A stretch of DNA of 64,000 nucleotides from Anastatus disparis (GCA_017163975.1 JAFFSR010000239.1:6634001-6698000); one strand, 5' to 3'; counted from the stretch's first letter, positions 26,301 to 37,625 are shown. Made by a program: numbers and translations. The notes: generated from the sequence alone by a model not told the origin.

Positions 26301-29280
26301 AAATAGCAAAAAAATCGAAAGAACTATAAGTTTTCAACAAGTATTATGTATGTGTGCGATCTTATCGCAGCGCTTCATATAATCAAAAATGGAAATCATT
26401 TTTTGAAATTTTGAATTTTTATGAGTAGCTCTCTCCTATTCCTTTGTCAATTTTAAACTCGTTCTCAAAATATCATCACAATTAATCCATTTGTTACGAA
26501 GAAAACTTTGACAATCTATTTTGGTAAAATACAAATATTACTTGATTATATACGTCCTATAGCTTTCACTGTTATCGATGTTAAGTTAATAGAGGAGGTA
26601 TAGATGAAAATCATTTTTTTTTATTCAATCAAATAATTAAGATTTTAAAAAATGTTAGTACATTTAGATTTAATCTTTCATCTTTATAATTATTTGTTAT
26701 GAAGGCGATAGATTATAATCATTTTTTTATTCAAATTGTTACGTGAAGAATCAGCATTGATATATCAGTCAGCTGAATGAATATCATTACTTTTTAATTA
26801 TTTCAAGAGATTCAGATAAATGAATCACATAATATTCACAATATTTTTATATAATCGGGTATAAACAGAAATTCGTTTATGTTAAAAAGTAAGAATAATG
26901 ATTTCTTACATAACATCCTATTAAATTAAAAATTCCTAATCTGAAGGATCCCTTAGAAAAAATTTGCTCAAAATTAATTTGGGGTAAATAATTAAAATTT
27001 TGATTAATTTGAAATGTATTTAAAATTTATGTTATTACATAAAAAAAGAACTCAAAAATTCGCAACGTGACAAGGTGCCAAGTTGAGCTGCATCTGAGTA
27101 TACACATATATACATAGCAGCTTTAGCTGTTCAAAGCAGTGCCTCATTCTTCTCGAGCTTCTCAGTTGGGGGTCAAAGGACGTAAGGAACCACCGTGGGA
27201 TCCAGAGCCCAGCGTGAACGCTTTAGCTATAGTAGCTAAAGCGATAAAACCGTATAGACTTTACAGTATAGTAGTAGCTTAGCACTTGCATTTACCAAGT
27301 TAACGCGCGCGCGCAAGATCAGAAATAACTGGCGAAAATTCTTTCACTTTCTTCCGTAATCTTTAATCCTTTCTTCCTTGTTGCTATTTTTACTTCCTTT
27401 TGTTTAGAACTTTATCACACTTAATGATTGTTTTCTAAGTTTAGCTTTTAAGTGGCTTTTTTTGGAAAATGTTTTTATTGAATCTTGGAAGGTGATCGCA
27501 TGTTCATTAAATATTGGTTTACAGGAGTTTTAATCTTGACAAAAATTTATTCTATTAAGAAGAAGTTAAAAACTAATTTATGGTCAAGTTTAATGGTCAG
27601 TTTTTAATGGAAGATAAAACTCTTTTATTGTGTTTGATAATAAAAATTTTTCTTTAATTTGTCCTTAGGATAAAAACAATTAATGTTCTATAAATCACAA
27701 AATAACCGAATGAAATATTGTTATTAATATTGGCAAAAACAATAAGTTTACTTTTTGCCATTTGATTATTTCTCTCTCAATCATCTCGCTGTTGACAAGG
27801 ATTTTATAAGGTTATTCTTATCGAAGAAGTTGCTTAATTTTTTCACATTGCAGGTATAAAAATACAAAAAAAGAGGTTGTTATTCATTGAAAAAATTGTT
27901 TCATTTATTTTATTCTATTTATAAGAATTGGCTATTCATTACATCTTGTTCTTAAATTAAACAGTGAATAATAGTCAGTAATACAGAATTAAATATTAGT
28001 CAAAATGTTGCGAAAAAAGATATTTTGAATTGTGAAAATATTTGGATAACAGATTACTACTGTTCAATTGATTAAAGGGAATTAAAGAAACGTAAGTATG
28101 TGAAATTGCTGATAAGAAAAAAATATGGTAAGAATTATAGGATTTAGTCGTATTTATTCTTTTACAATATGAATACTCGATAAAAAAATATGTCATCTCA
28201 GAGAATAATCTATGCGTAACATACTTACGCACAATTTCTACTTATTGTACATTTAAATGAAAAATAAATAAAGACAGTTTTTAAAATCGAAATTTTTTTA
28301 TTTGTATGTTTATAATTAAAATTTATCTTTATTATATCTTTCATCTTAAATCATCGAACAAATTTAAAAATACAAAGATTTCATTTATTCTATTAATACT
28401 TCTTGTACATTATTAAGATTTATGAACCGACTTGAACCAATAATTTTTTTCTAGAATTTATCATTTCAAGATCATTGACATATAACTTATAATGATGTAT
28501 TTTCATTTTAAAAAATTCAATTTAATTTGTTTTACTCTCTTGTCATTTTTATTATTTTCCTTATAATATGCATATATTGCATCTGTTTTCGCATGTTCGT
28601 TCAAAACTTAATCTGTCAACTAATATAATTTATTGCAGAATATAAATTATACTTGATCTTCATACTTTGAATACTAACATTTATCCATACTTTTCTCTTT
28701 GATATGCATTCCTATCTATAACGTAACTAGTGACGAATCAGATAAATATGCATATCATATGAAAGTATTGATATTTTTGTTAACTAAAATGAGTTTTACA
28801 AATGCAATCATACTAATAGAAGTTAAAAATGTAAATACAAAAAAAGAAAATAATTAATTTATAGATGCTACATGTTTTTTTTTCAAATGTATAAACAATA
28901 ATTATTTTGCTTTATTATTAAAACTTATTTCGAATTTCGTAAACATTTAAATAACGAAAGGTTGCTGTCTTAAAGACCGTTTGATATCTTTTAAACTGAC
29001 CTTTTTAATGTATTTTAACAAAGTAAGTACATTACATTTTATAAAAGCATTATAAATTTCTTTCTTATTTATCATCAAATTTAACTTAATTGAAATTTAA
29101 GTTTGATAAGGAATCACAATAAAAAATTGTATGTACATAAACCTTATGCAAATTTACAATACTATCCAAAATATACTGAATGTTCGAAGTATGTTGCACA
29201 ATAAAAATGCATTCTTCCGTACGTGACGAAATACATATTGATGATATTGATAAGATAATTGCACTGCTACAATTTGATAA
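23314..29280. other. Non-coding stretch with a GC-rich island near 27.1-27.3 kb
   Basis: No gene can be supported. Short open frames at 23.8, 24.7, 25.8 and 28.0-28.2 kb are low in complexity or overlap one another on both strands. The island at 27,060-27,320 is listed separately. A CpG-rich spot at 26,000-26,015 is the only other departure from A/T-rich sequence. Confidence 0.5.
27060..27320. promoter_or_regulatory. GC-rich island with hairpin and repeated GCTTTAGCT motif
   Basis: The island stands out in composition. It holds three copies of the 9-mer GCTTTAGCT: plus strand at 27,120-27,128 and 27,220-27,228, and inverted at 27,234-27,242. The last two form an 11-bp perfect stem with a 3-nt loop (27,219-27,243). 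An arthropod-initiator-like TCAGTT lies at 27,162-27,167 and a CGCGCGCGCGC run at 27,304-27,314. Open frames of about 50 codons exist on both strands without an ATG or clear splice sites, as expected from the reduced stop density of GC-rich DNA. A promoter, enhancer or non-coding exon is possible. Confidence 0.3.
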
Positions 29281-29291
29281 GAGGCTACCTT

Positions 29292-29298
29292 TATAAAA
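29292..29298 (+). promoter_or_regulatory. TATA box of the mucin gene
   Basis: A TATAAAA heptamer lies 92 bp upstream of the predicted start codon. An initiator-like GCAGTT with its A at 29,324 sits 32 bp downstream, the normal TATA-to-start spacing. A second initiator match (TCAGT, A at 29,340) is 48 bp downstream, too far for this box. Confidence 0.6.
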
Positions 29299-29352
29299 GA
29301 CAGATTATTAACAATGTTAGAGCAGTTCCCTGTCTGTTCAGTATCAGAATAG

Positions 29353-29475
29353 ATGTTTCACTTATTACTAGGGGATTCTAAATATGAAGGGTAAATCTAT
29401 TTTTTAATACATACATTTATAAATAATTATACAATGAATAAATTTAAACAATAATTCGTTTATTTCAGTTTCTAG
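29353..29475 (+). other. Upstream ORF overlapping the mucin start
   Basis: An ATG at 29,353 opens a 14-codon frame out of phase with the main start. After removal of intron 1 it ends at TAG 29,473-29,475, beyond the main ATG at 29,384, so it overlaps the true start. The upstream ATG has T at -3 (weak context) and the main ATG has A at -3, so leaky scanning is plausible. It exists in the mRNA only if transcription begins upstream of 29,353, as the TATA box predicts. Confidence 0.5.
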
Positions 29476-32400
29476 TTTTGTTTTATCCATACTACTTAGT
29501 ATATCAACGACTTTAAGTGATCCAAATATATTAAATATCAAAGAGCATGATGCTGAGAAAGTTGAAGGTCTTAGACAAACTGAATGTCCAAAAGATGCGG
29601 ATAGTAGATACTTAATTACATTACCACATGAAACGAATTGTGATAAATTTTACATTTGCATCAAAGGTGAAAAAGTCTTAGAAGATTGTCCTGAAGGACT
29701 ACATTTTAGTTCGATTCAAGGAACATGTGACTGGCCATATATTGTAAATTGTCAGTTAACATCTCCTATCCCTACAACAACCATTCATCAAACCAGTGTA
29801 ACCCCCAAACCAATCACAACAACAAAAGGATCAAGTATTAATCCAACACTAAGGCCATCCACTACTGAAAGACAAAGTACAACTAATATATTATCGACGA
29901 GTTCATCTATTACACCAACTTCTGCTCCGGAGTTATCAACATTAAAAACAACTGAATCTACAGTCACGACAACAGAAACTATAAAAACAAGTTTGGAACC
30001 CACATCTACACGTCCCACACAAAAACCAACCAGATGTCCTGAACCTAGCAATAACGAATATATAATTACATTTCCACATGAAACTAACTGTGATAAATAT
30101 TACGTTTGTATCGATGGTGTTGAAGTTTTACAAGAATGTCCTGAAGGCTTAGAGTATGATTTTAACCAAGGCATTTGTGATAAACCATCAATAGCAAATT
30201 GTCAATTAACATCTCAAATCCCTTCTACAACAACTGATAGACCTCAACAAACCAGTAGAAGTCCCCTACCATCTTCAACAACTATAAGGACTGAATCTAC
30301 TACCATATCTAGAACCTCTACCGTGGAAGAACCAAGACCCACAAATATAATCCCTACACAAAGACCAACTACATCCGAAAGACCCACTACAACTAAAAGA
30401 CCAATTACATCGGAAAAACCAAAAACAACAGAAAAACCAACAACACCAGAAAGACCAGTTACATCGGAAAGACCAACTGAATGTCCTAAAGATAATAATG
30501 GATACTTAGTTACCTTGCCACACGAAACAGACTGTGATAAGTTTTACGTTTGCATTGCCGGCGACAAAGTTGTGGAAGAATGTCCAGAAGGATTACATTA
30601 TAATACGATTGAAGGAGCATGTGACTGGCCATCTTCCGCGAATTGCCAGCTTACATCTTCTATTCCATCTACAACGACTAATAGACCCCAACCTACCAGT
30701 GCATCTACACAAAAACCAACCACGTCTGATAGACCAAACACATCCGAGAGTCCAGCTACATCTGAAAAGCCAGTTACTTCGGAAAGACCAACTACATCTG
30801 CAAAGCCAATCACAACTGAAATACCAATCACATCAGAAAGGCCTACTACTCCGGAAAAACCAACCACATCCAAAAGGCCAATCACATCAGAAAGACCAAA
30901 TACATCACAAAGACCAAGTACATCTGAAAACCCGAAGACATCAGAAACACCAATAACATCAGAAAGGCCAACTACATCTGAAAGACCAACTACATCCAAA
31001 AGACCAATTACATCAGAAAGACCGACTACATCAGAAAGACCAACTACTCCAGAAAGACCAACCACATCCGAAAGGCCAACAACATCAGAAAGGCCAACCA
31101 CATCTGAAAGGCCAACTACATCTGAAATACCAACCACATCAGAAAGACCAACTGCATCAGAAACGCCAATTACATCCGAAAGACCAATCACATCTGAAAG
31201 GCCAACTACGTCCGATAGACCAATCACATCAGAAAGACCAACCACATCCGAAAGACCAAATACGTCGCACAGACCAACCACATCTAACAGGCCAACTTCA
31301 TCAGAAAGACCAATCACATCTGAAAGACCAACTACGTACGATAGACCAATCACATCAGAAAGACCAACCACATCTGAAAGACCAAATACGTCGTACAGAC
31401 CAACTTCATCAGAAAGACCAACCGCATCTAACAGACCAACTACATCCGAAAGACCAACCACATCAGAAAGGCCAACTACATCAGAAAGGCCAACTACATC
31501 AGAAAGGCCAACTTCATCAGAAAGGCCAATAACATCAGAAAGACCAACTACGTCTGAAAAACCAATCACATCTGAAAGGCCAACTTCATCCGAAAGACCG
31601 AACCACATCAGAAAGGCCAACTACATCAGAGAGACCAATTACATCTGAAAGACCAACTTCATCCGAAAGACCAACCACATCAGAAAGGCCAACTACGTCT
31701 GAAAAACCAATCACATCAGAAAGACCAACCACATCTGAAAGACCAAATACGTCGCACAGACCAACTTCAACAGAAAGACCAATCACATCTGAAAGACCAA
31801 ATACATCGCACAGACCAACAACGTCGGAAAGGCCGAACACAACGAAAAGACCAACCGAATGTCCTAAGCATAATAATAATGGATACTTAGTAACTTTGCC
31901 ACATGAAACCGATTGTGATAAGTTTTATGTTTGCATTGATGGAAACAAAGTCCCACAAAAATGTCCAGAAGGATTAGAGTTTGATTCTAATCAAGGGATA
32001 TGTGATATCCCATCTGTGGCTAATTGTCAATTAACATCTCCTGTTCCGCCAACAACTAGTGAAGCTCATGAAACTAGCTCTATTTCTACGCAATTACCAA
32101 CTACATCAGAAAAGCCAACTACATCTAAAAGACCAACTATTCCGGAAAGACCAACCACATCCGAGAGGCCAACTGTTCCAGAAAGACCAACCACATCAGA
32201 AAGACCAATAACATCTGAGGGGCCAAATAGTTCCGAAAAACCAACTTCTGAAAAGCCAACTACACCACAAAAACCAATCACATCTGAAAGAACAACCATT
32301 CCGGAAGGACTAACTACATCAGGAAGACCGACTACATCTAAAAAACCAATAACATCCGAGAGGCCCACTGTTCCAGAAAGACCAACCACATCAGAAAGGC

Positions 32401-35400
32401 CAATCACATCTGAAAGGCCAACTACTTCCAAAAGACCAATCACATCACAAAGACCAACATCTCAAAGGCCATCTATTCCGGGAAGACCAACCACATCAGA
32501 AAAACCAATTACATCTGAAAGACCAACATCCGAGAGGCCGACTATTCCGGAAAGACCAACCACATCAGAAAGACCAATTACATCTCAGAGGCCAACAGTT
32601 CCGGAAAGACCACCCACATCTGAAACATCAATTGCATCGGAGAGACCAACTACACCAGAAAGACCAATAACATCGGAAAGACCAACAGAATGTCCTAAAG
32701 ATAACAATATTGAAGAGCTTATTACATTGCCACATGAAACAGATTGTGATAAGTTTTACGTTTGTATTGCCGGCGATAAAGTTTTAGAAGAATGTCCCGA
32801 AGGATTACATTATAATTGGATTGAAGGAGCATGTGATTGGCCATCCGTAGCAAATTGTCAGCTAACGTCTTCCATTCCATCTACCACTACTAGTAAGCCA
32901 CATACGACAAGCATAACTTCTACAAAGAGACCTACTACATCCGAAAGACCAACTACAACAAAAAAGCCAATAACGTCAGTAAAACCTACTACATCTGAAA
33001 GACCGATTACATCTGAAAAACCAATTACATCTGAAAGACCAATCACATCTGAAAGTCCAATTACATCTGAAAAACCAATTACATCTGAACGACCAACTAC
33101 TGAGCAAAGATCAACTACATCAGAAAGACCAATCACGACGGGAAAACCTACATCTGAAAGACCAATCACATCCGAGAGACCGACTATTCCGCAAAGACCA
33201 ACATCAGGAAGACCCACTACATCTAAAAGGCCAACCACATCGGAAACTCCAATAACAACAGCAAAACCAACTACGTCTGAAAGATCGACATCAGAAGGAC
33301 ACATAACTCCAGAATGGTCAACTACTTCTGAAAGACCAATCACATCTAAAGAACCAACTACATCTGAAAGACCAACGGAATGTCCTAAAGATAACAATAT
33401 TGAAGAGCTAATTACATTGCCACATGAAACAGACTGCGATAAGTTTTACGTGTGCATCGCCGGTGATAAAGTTTTAGAAGAATGCCCCGAAGGGCTACAT
33501 TATAATTGGGTTGAAGGAGCATGTGATTGGCCATCTGTGGCAAATTGTCAGCTAACGTCTTCCATCCCGTCTACTACAACCAGTAAACCTTATCCAACCA
33601 GCATAACTCCTACACAAAGACCTACATCCGAAAGACCTATTACATCTGAAAGACCAACCACATCTAACAGACCAACTCCATCTGAAAGGCCAACTACATC
33701 AGAAAGACCAACTACTCCAGAAAGACCAACAACATCTGAAAAGCCAATCACATCTGAAAGGCCAACTTCATCCGAAAGACCAGCCACATCAGAAAGGCCA
33801 ACCACATCAGAGAGACCAACTACATCGGAAAGGCCAATAACATCAGAAAGGCCAACTACGTCTGAAAAACCAATCACATCTGAAAGGCCAACTTCATCCG
33901 AAAGACCAACTACATCAGAGAGACCAACTACATCTGAAAGACCAACTACATCAAAAAGGCCAACTACATCGGAAAGGCCAACTACGTCTGAAAAACCAAT
34001 CACATCTGAAAGACCAACTACATCGGAAAGGCCAATAACATCAGAAAGGCCAACTACATCAGAGAGACCAACTACATCTGAAAGACCAACAACATCTGAA
34101 AAGCCAATCACATCTGAAAGGCCAACTTCATCCGAAAGACCAGCCACATCAGAAAGGCCAACCACATCAGAGAGACCAACTACATCGGAAAGGCCAATAA
34201 CATCAGAAAGGCCAACTACGTCTGAAAAACCAATCACATCTGAAAGGCCAACTTCATCCGAAAGACCAACTACATCTGAAAGACCAACTACATCAGAAAG
34301 GCCAACTACGTCTGAAAAACCAATCACATCTGAAAGGCCAACTTCATCCGAAAGACCAACCACATCAGAACGGCCAACTACATCAGAGAGACCAACTACA
34401 TCTGAAAGACCAACTTCATCCGAAAGACCAACCACATCAGAAAAGCCAACTACGTCTGAAAAACCAATCACATCTGAAAGGCCAACTTCATCTGAAAGGC
34501 CAACTACATCAGAAACACCAACTATTCCAGAAAGACCGACCACATCAGAAAGGCCAACTACATCAGAGAGACCAACAACATCTGAAAGACCAACTACATC
34601 GGAAAGGCCAACTACGTCTGAAAAACCAATCATATCTGAAAGGCCAACTTCATCCGAAAGACCAACTACATCAGAGAGTCCAACTACATCTGAAAGACCA
34701 ACTACATCAAAAAGGCCAACTACATCGGAAAGGCCAACTACGTCTGAAAAACCAATCACATCTCAAAGACCAACTACATCGGAAAGGCCAATAACATCAG
34801 AAAGGCCAACTACATCAGAGAGACCAACTACATCTGAAAGACCAACTACATCAGAAAGGCCAACTACGTCTGAAAAACCAATCACATCTGAAAGGCCAAC
34901 TTCATCCGAAAGACCAACCACATCAGAAAGGCCAACTACATCAGAGAGACCAACTACATCTGAAAGACCAACTACATCAAAGCTAACTCAGAAAGGCCAA
35001 CTACGTCTGAAAAACCAATCACATCTGAAAGGCCAACTTCATCCGAAAGACCAACCACATCAGAAAGGCCAACTACATCAGAGAGACCAACTACATCTGA
35101 AAGACCAACTACATCAGAAAGGCCAATAACATCAGAAAGGCCAACTACGTCTGAAAAACCAATCACATCTGAAAGGCCAACTTCATCCGAAAGACCAACT
35201 ACATCAGAAAGGCCAACTATATCAGAGAGTCCAACTTCATCAGAAAGACCAATCACATCCGAAAGGCCAACAACATCTGAAAGGCCAACTTCATCCGAAA
35301 AACCAACCACATCAGAAAGACCAACTACATCAGAAAGGCCAACTACGTCTGAAAAACCGATCACATCTGAAAGACCAACTACATCGGAAAGGCCAATAAC

Positions 35401-37625
35401 ATCAGAGAGACCAACTACATCTGAAAGACCAACTACATCAGAAAGGCCAACTACGTCTGAAAAACCAATCACATCTGAAAGGCCAACTTCATCCGAAAGA
35501 CCAACCACATCAGAAAGGCCAACTACATCAGAGAGACCAACTACATCTGAAAGACCAACTACATCAGAAAGGCCAATAACATCAGAAAGGCCAACTACGT
35601 CTGAAAAACCAATCACATCTGAAAGGCCAACTTCATCCGAAAGACCAACTACATCAGAAAGGCCAACTATATCAGAGAGTCCAACTTCATCAGAAAGACC
35701 AATCACATCCGAAAGGCCAACAACATCTGAAAGGCCAACTTCATCCGAAAAACCAACCACATCAGAAAGGCCAACTACATCAGAGAGACCAACTTCATCA
35801 GAAAGACCAACCACATCAGAAAGGCCAACTACACCAGAGAGACCAACTTCATCAGAAAGACCAATCACATCTGTAAAGCCAACTACGTCCGATAGACCAA
35901 TCACATCAGAAAGACCGACTACATCAGAAAGACCAACTTCATCAGAAACGCCAATTACATCTGAAAGACCAACTTCATCAGAAAGACCAATCACATCTGA
36001 AAGGCCAACTACGTCCGATAGACCAATCACATCAGAAAGACCAACCACATCTGAAAGACCAAATACGTCGCACAGACCAACAACGTCGGAAAGGCCGAAC
36101 ACAACGAAAAGACCAACCGAATGTCCTAAGCATAGTAATAATGGATACTTAGTAACTTTGCCACATGAATCAGACTGTGATAAGTTTTACCTTTGTATCG
36201 ACGGTAATAAAGTCTTACAAGAATGTCCACAAGGGTTAGAGTTTGATTCTAATCAAGGCATTTGTGACATACCATCGGTAGCTAATTGCCAATTAACATC
36301 TCCTGCTTTGCCCATAACAACTAATAGACCTCACCATACTGGTAGACCTACTACAATTAGATCTAGACCTACAACTATAATCTCTACGCAAAGATCAACT
36401 ACATCTGAAATATTAACGACTGAGATGCCTTCTTCAACCACTACGCTACAATCAACTTCAACTAAGAATCCATTTACAACAAGTGCAACCACTAAACCAG
36501 GTAAGAACTTTTATTTATTAAAATATTCATAAAATCTAAATTTTATTTAAAGTTTTTCACATTATAAACGTTATTGGAAATATATCATTTTGTTCATAAA
36601 TATTTTTTTTAGGTTATCCAACATCTTGTCCAGAAAAAGACCCTTTCAAACTAATTTGTCTGCCTCACGAATGTGTTTGTTCTAAATATTACGTATGCAA
36701 GAGAGGTAAACAAATTTTACGAAAGTGTCCTAGTGGTTTACATTTCAATCCCCGTATTCACGAATGTGATTATCCTGAAAATGCTGGCTGCATTAAAACT
36801 ACAACTCCAATTTTCTTGCCAAACGATTGTCCACCATGGGGCAGTAGTGGTGAAGCAGTTCACATAGCTCATGAAAAAAATTGTTCGTTATTTTACACTT
36901 GTGTTAATGGCAGAAAAATAGTTCAAGAATGTCCTGCACAATTGCAGTTTAATCCGGAATTGCAAGTTTGCGATTGGCCATGGAATGTAAAATGTACTAA
37001 TAAACTATTCATTCCAGCGATTCCCAAAGTTGTACATGTTAATAAACGAGAAGCCGTCTTCAATAAACAGGATAATGATGAGTCATCCAAATCAACAATT
37101 CAAACCACAACACCAACATGGCAAAATCCTGAAACCTGCATAGGAACATGTCCATTTGTTGACCCGCTAAATTATACTGTACAATTGCCAAATGTTCGCT
37201 GTGATAAATTTTGTAAATGCAGTAACGGTCGTCCCTACGTAATATCATGTCCAGATAAACTTCAATACAGCGTTAAATATCAGGTTTGTACTTGGGCTTA
37301 TCAAGCAAAATGCACTGGTATTGGAGGAATCTTTTCTACAACAACTGAGGAACCTAATACAATAAGTACTACTTCTATAAAATCTAGTAGTACTTCTAGG
37401 AGCACTAGTACTGAAGGAATCTCTATAACAACTAAAAAACCAACCACGATAAATAATACTCCTACAAAATCTAGTAGTACTTCAAGGAATCCAAGCACTA
37501 CATCTGAAAAACCAACGTCCGAAAATTCTAGTACCACATCCGAAAACCCCATCACCACTTCTGAAATACCCGAGGGGACAGAAGCCCCACCATCTTTTTT
37601 CAAACGAATATTTAATATGTGGTAA
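29384..37625 (+). CDS. Secreted chitin-binding mucin (peritrophin-like), ten CBM14 domains, two frame breaks
   Basis: Exon 1 is 7 nt (ATGAAGG, 29,384-29,390), exon 2 is 29,469-36,500 and exon 3 is 36,613-37,625 (TAA). Splicing gives a signal peptide of about 20 residues (MKVSSFVLSILLSISTTLS, then D). CBM14 domains, first to last Cys: 29,585-29,752; 30,035-30,202; 30,482-30,646; 31,860-32,027; 32,691-32,858; 33,381-33,548; 36,122-36,289; 36,627-36,791; 36,828-36,995; 37,149-37,313. Each has the family's six Cys with a CDKFYVC-like core. Linkers are Thr/Ser/Pro hexads (TTSERP) with one Glu and one Arg per unit. The family cross-links chitin in the gut peritrophic matrix or cuticle. A 1-bp gain near 31,600 and a shortened repeat near 34,980 shift the frame (2 to 0 to 2). 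Read as given, the product stops at 31,648 after 728 residues; with both ignored it is about 2,683. No membrane anchor follows the last domain. The tissue is inferred. Confidence 0.85.
29391..29468 (+). other. Mucin intron 1
   Basis: This 78-nt intron begins GTAAAT and ends TATTTCAG. Removing it joins the 7-nt coding exon 1 to exon 2 within codon 3 and creates the hydrophobic signal peptide. Without it the first ATG meets TAA almost at once in one frame and the signal sequence is lost. A tiny first exon encoding the start of the signal peptide is common for insect secreted proteins. Confidence 0.8.
30359..30479 (+). repeat. Short TTSERP-type array between chitin-binding domains 2 and 3
   Basis: About six hexad units of the 18-bp repeat follow a non-repetitive Thr/Ser linker. 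Variants with Lys for Arg and Thr for Ser are common here. The array ends with the ERPTECPK join that precedes most of the later domains. Confidence 0.8.
30713..31857 (+). repeat. 18-bp minisatellite array between chitin-binding domains 3 and 4
   Basis: About 63 units of 18 bp encode T/I-T/S-S-E-R/K-P. Codon choice varies freely (TCA, TCT, TCC, TCG; AGA, AGG) while the hexapeptide is kept, which points to constraint on the protein. The minus strand is also free of stops and reads Gly-Leu-Ser-Asp-Val-Val repeats, a by-product. The first frame break is at about 31,600. Confidence 0.9.
31600..31600 (+). other. Frame break 1 in the mucin: single-base gain
   Basis: The local sequence reads GAAAGACCGAACCACATC where the other units read GAAAGACCAACCACATC. 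The extra G shifts the frame by one and leads to a stop at 31,646-31,648. Downstream units and all Cys of the next three domains are in the shifted frame. It is either a base-calling or assembly error in a repeat or a true null change. Confidence 0.75.
32095..32688 (+). repeat. Minisatellite array between chitin-binding domains 4 and 5
   Basis: These are 18-bp hexads mixed with 15-bp pentad units (TSERP, TSEKP) and with variants such as TIPERP and TVPERP. The array is more diverged than the large one following domain 6 and has no long exact internal duplication that I can see. Confidence 0.8.
32926..33378 (+). repeat. Minisatellite array between chitin-binding domains 5 and 6
   Basis: About 25 Thr/Ser/Pro units, with frequent ITSERP and ITSEKP forms and a few degenerate units (for example TSEGH, TPEWS). 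Domains 5 and 6 on either side differ at a single residue (Ile or Val before EGACDW), so this domain-plus-linker module was duplicated. Confidence 0.8.
33603..36119 (+). repeat. Giant minisatellite array between chitin-binding domains 6 and 7
   Basis: About 2.5 kb and roughly 140 hexads. Long exact internal duplications are in register with the 18-bp unit. 33,721-33,916 equals 34,081-34,276 (offset 360, 20 units). 34,991-35,319 equals 35,441-35,769 (offset 450, 25 units, 329 bp identical). A further near-identical block recurs at offset 756 (42 units) near 33,921 and 34,677. The last units before domain 7 match those before domain 4, so the array end and the domain were copied together. Confidence 0.9.
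34979..34990 (+). other. Frame break 2 in the mucin: shortened repeat unit
   Basis: Between two normal units an 11-bp piece (AAGCTAACTCA) stands where an 18-bp unit would fit, or is an 11-bp extra relative to the copy 450 bp downstream. Either way the frame moves back to that of exon 2's start, restoring domain 7 and the exon 3 junction. It lies exactly at the left edge of the 329-bp duplicated block, as would a recombination or assembly join. Confidence 0.7.
36501..36612 (+). other. Mucin intron 2
   Basis: This 112-nt intron begins GTAAGA and ends TTTTTTTTAG. Splicing joins codon 1/2 cleanly (CCAG|GTTATCC) and keeps the frame of the last exon. Exon 3 then carries three chitin-binding domains without the minisatellite linkers. 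Confidence 0.85.

Noticed and set aside
30534..30956. Plus-strand open frame in another phase over domain 3 and its linker
   Set aside because: It is an out-of-phase reading of the minisatellite. The Cys pattern of the chitin-binding domain is only in the main frame.
30598..36102. Long minus-strand open frames (up to 389 codons) reading Gly-Leu-Ser-Asp-Val-Val repeats
   Set aside because: They are the reverse reading of the 18-bp minisatellite, whose unit has no stop in that frame. They lack splice sites, domains and starts of their own and end wherever the array ends.
30713..36119. Regular short repeats that might suggest a CRISPR array
   Set aside because: Units are contiguous 18-mers without unique spacers, lie inside a coding exon of an insect-type gene and vary silently. 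They form a protein-coding minisatellite.
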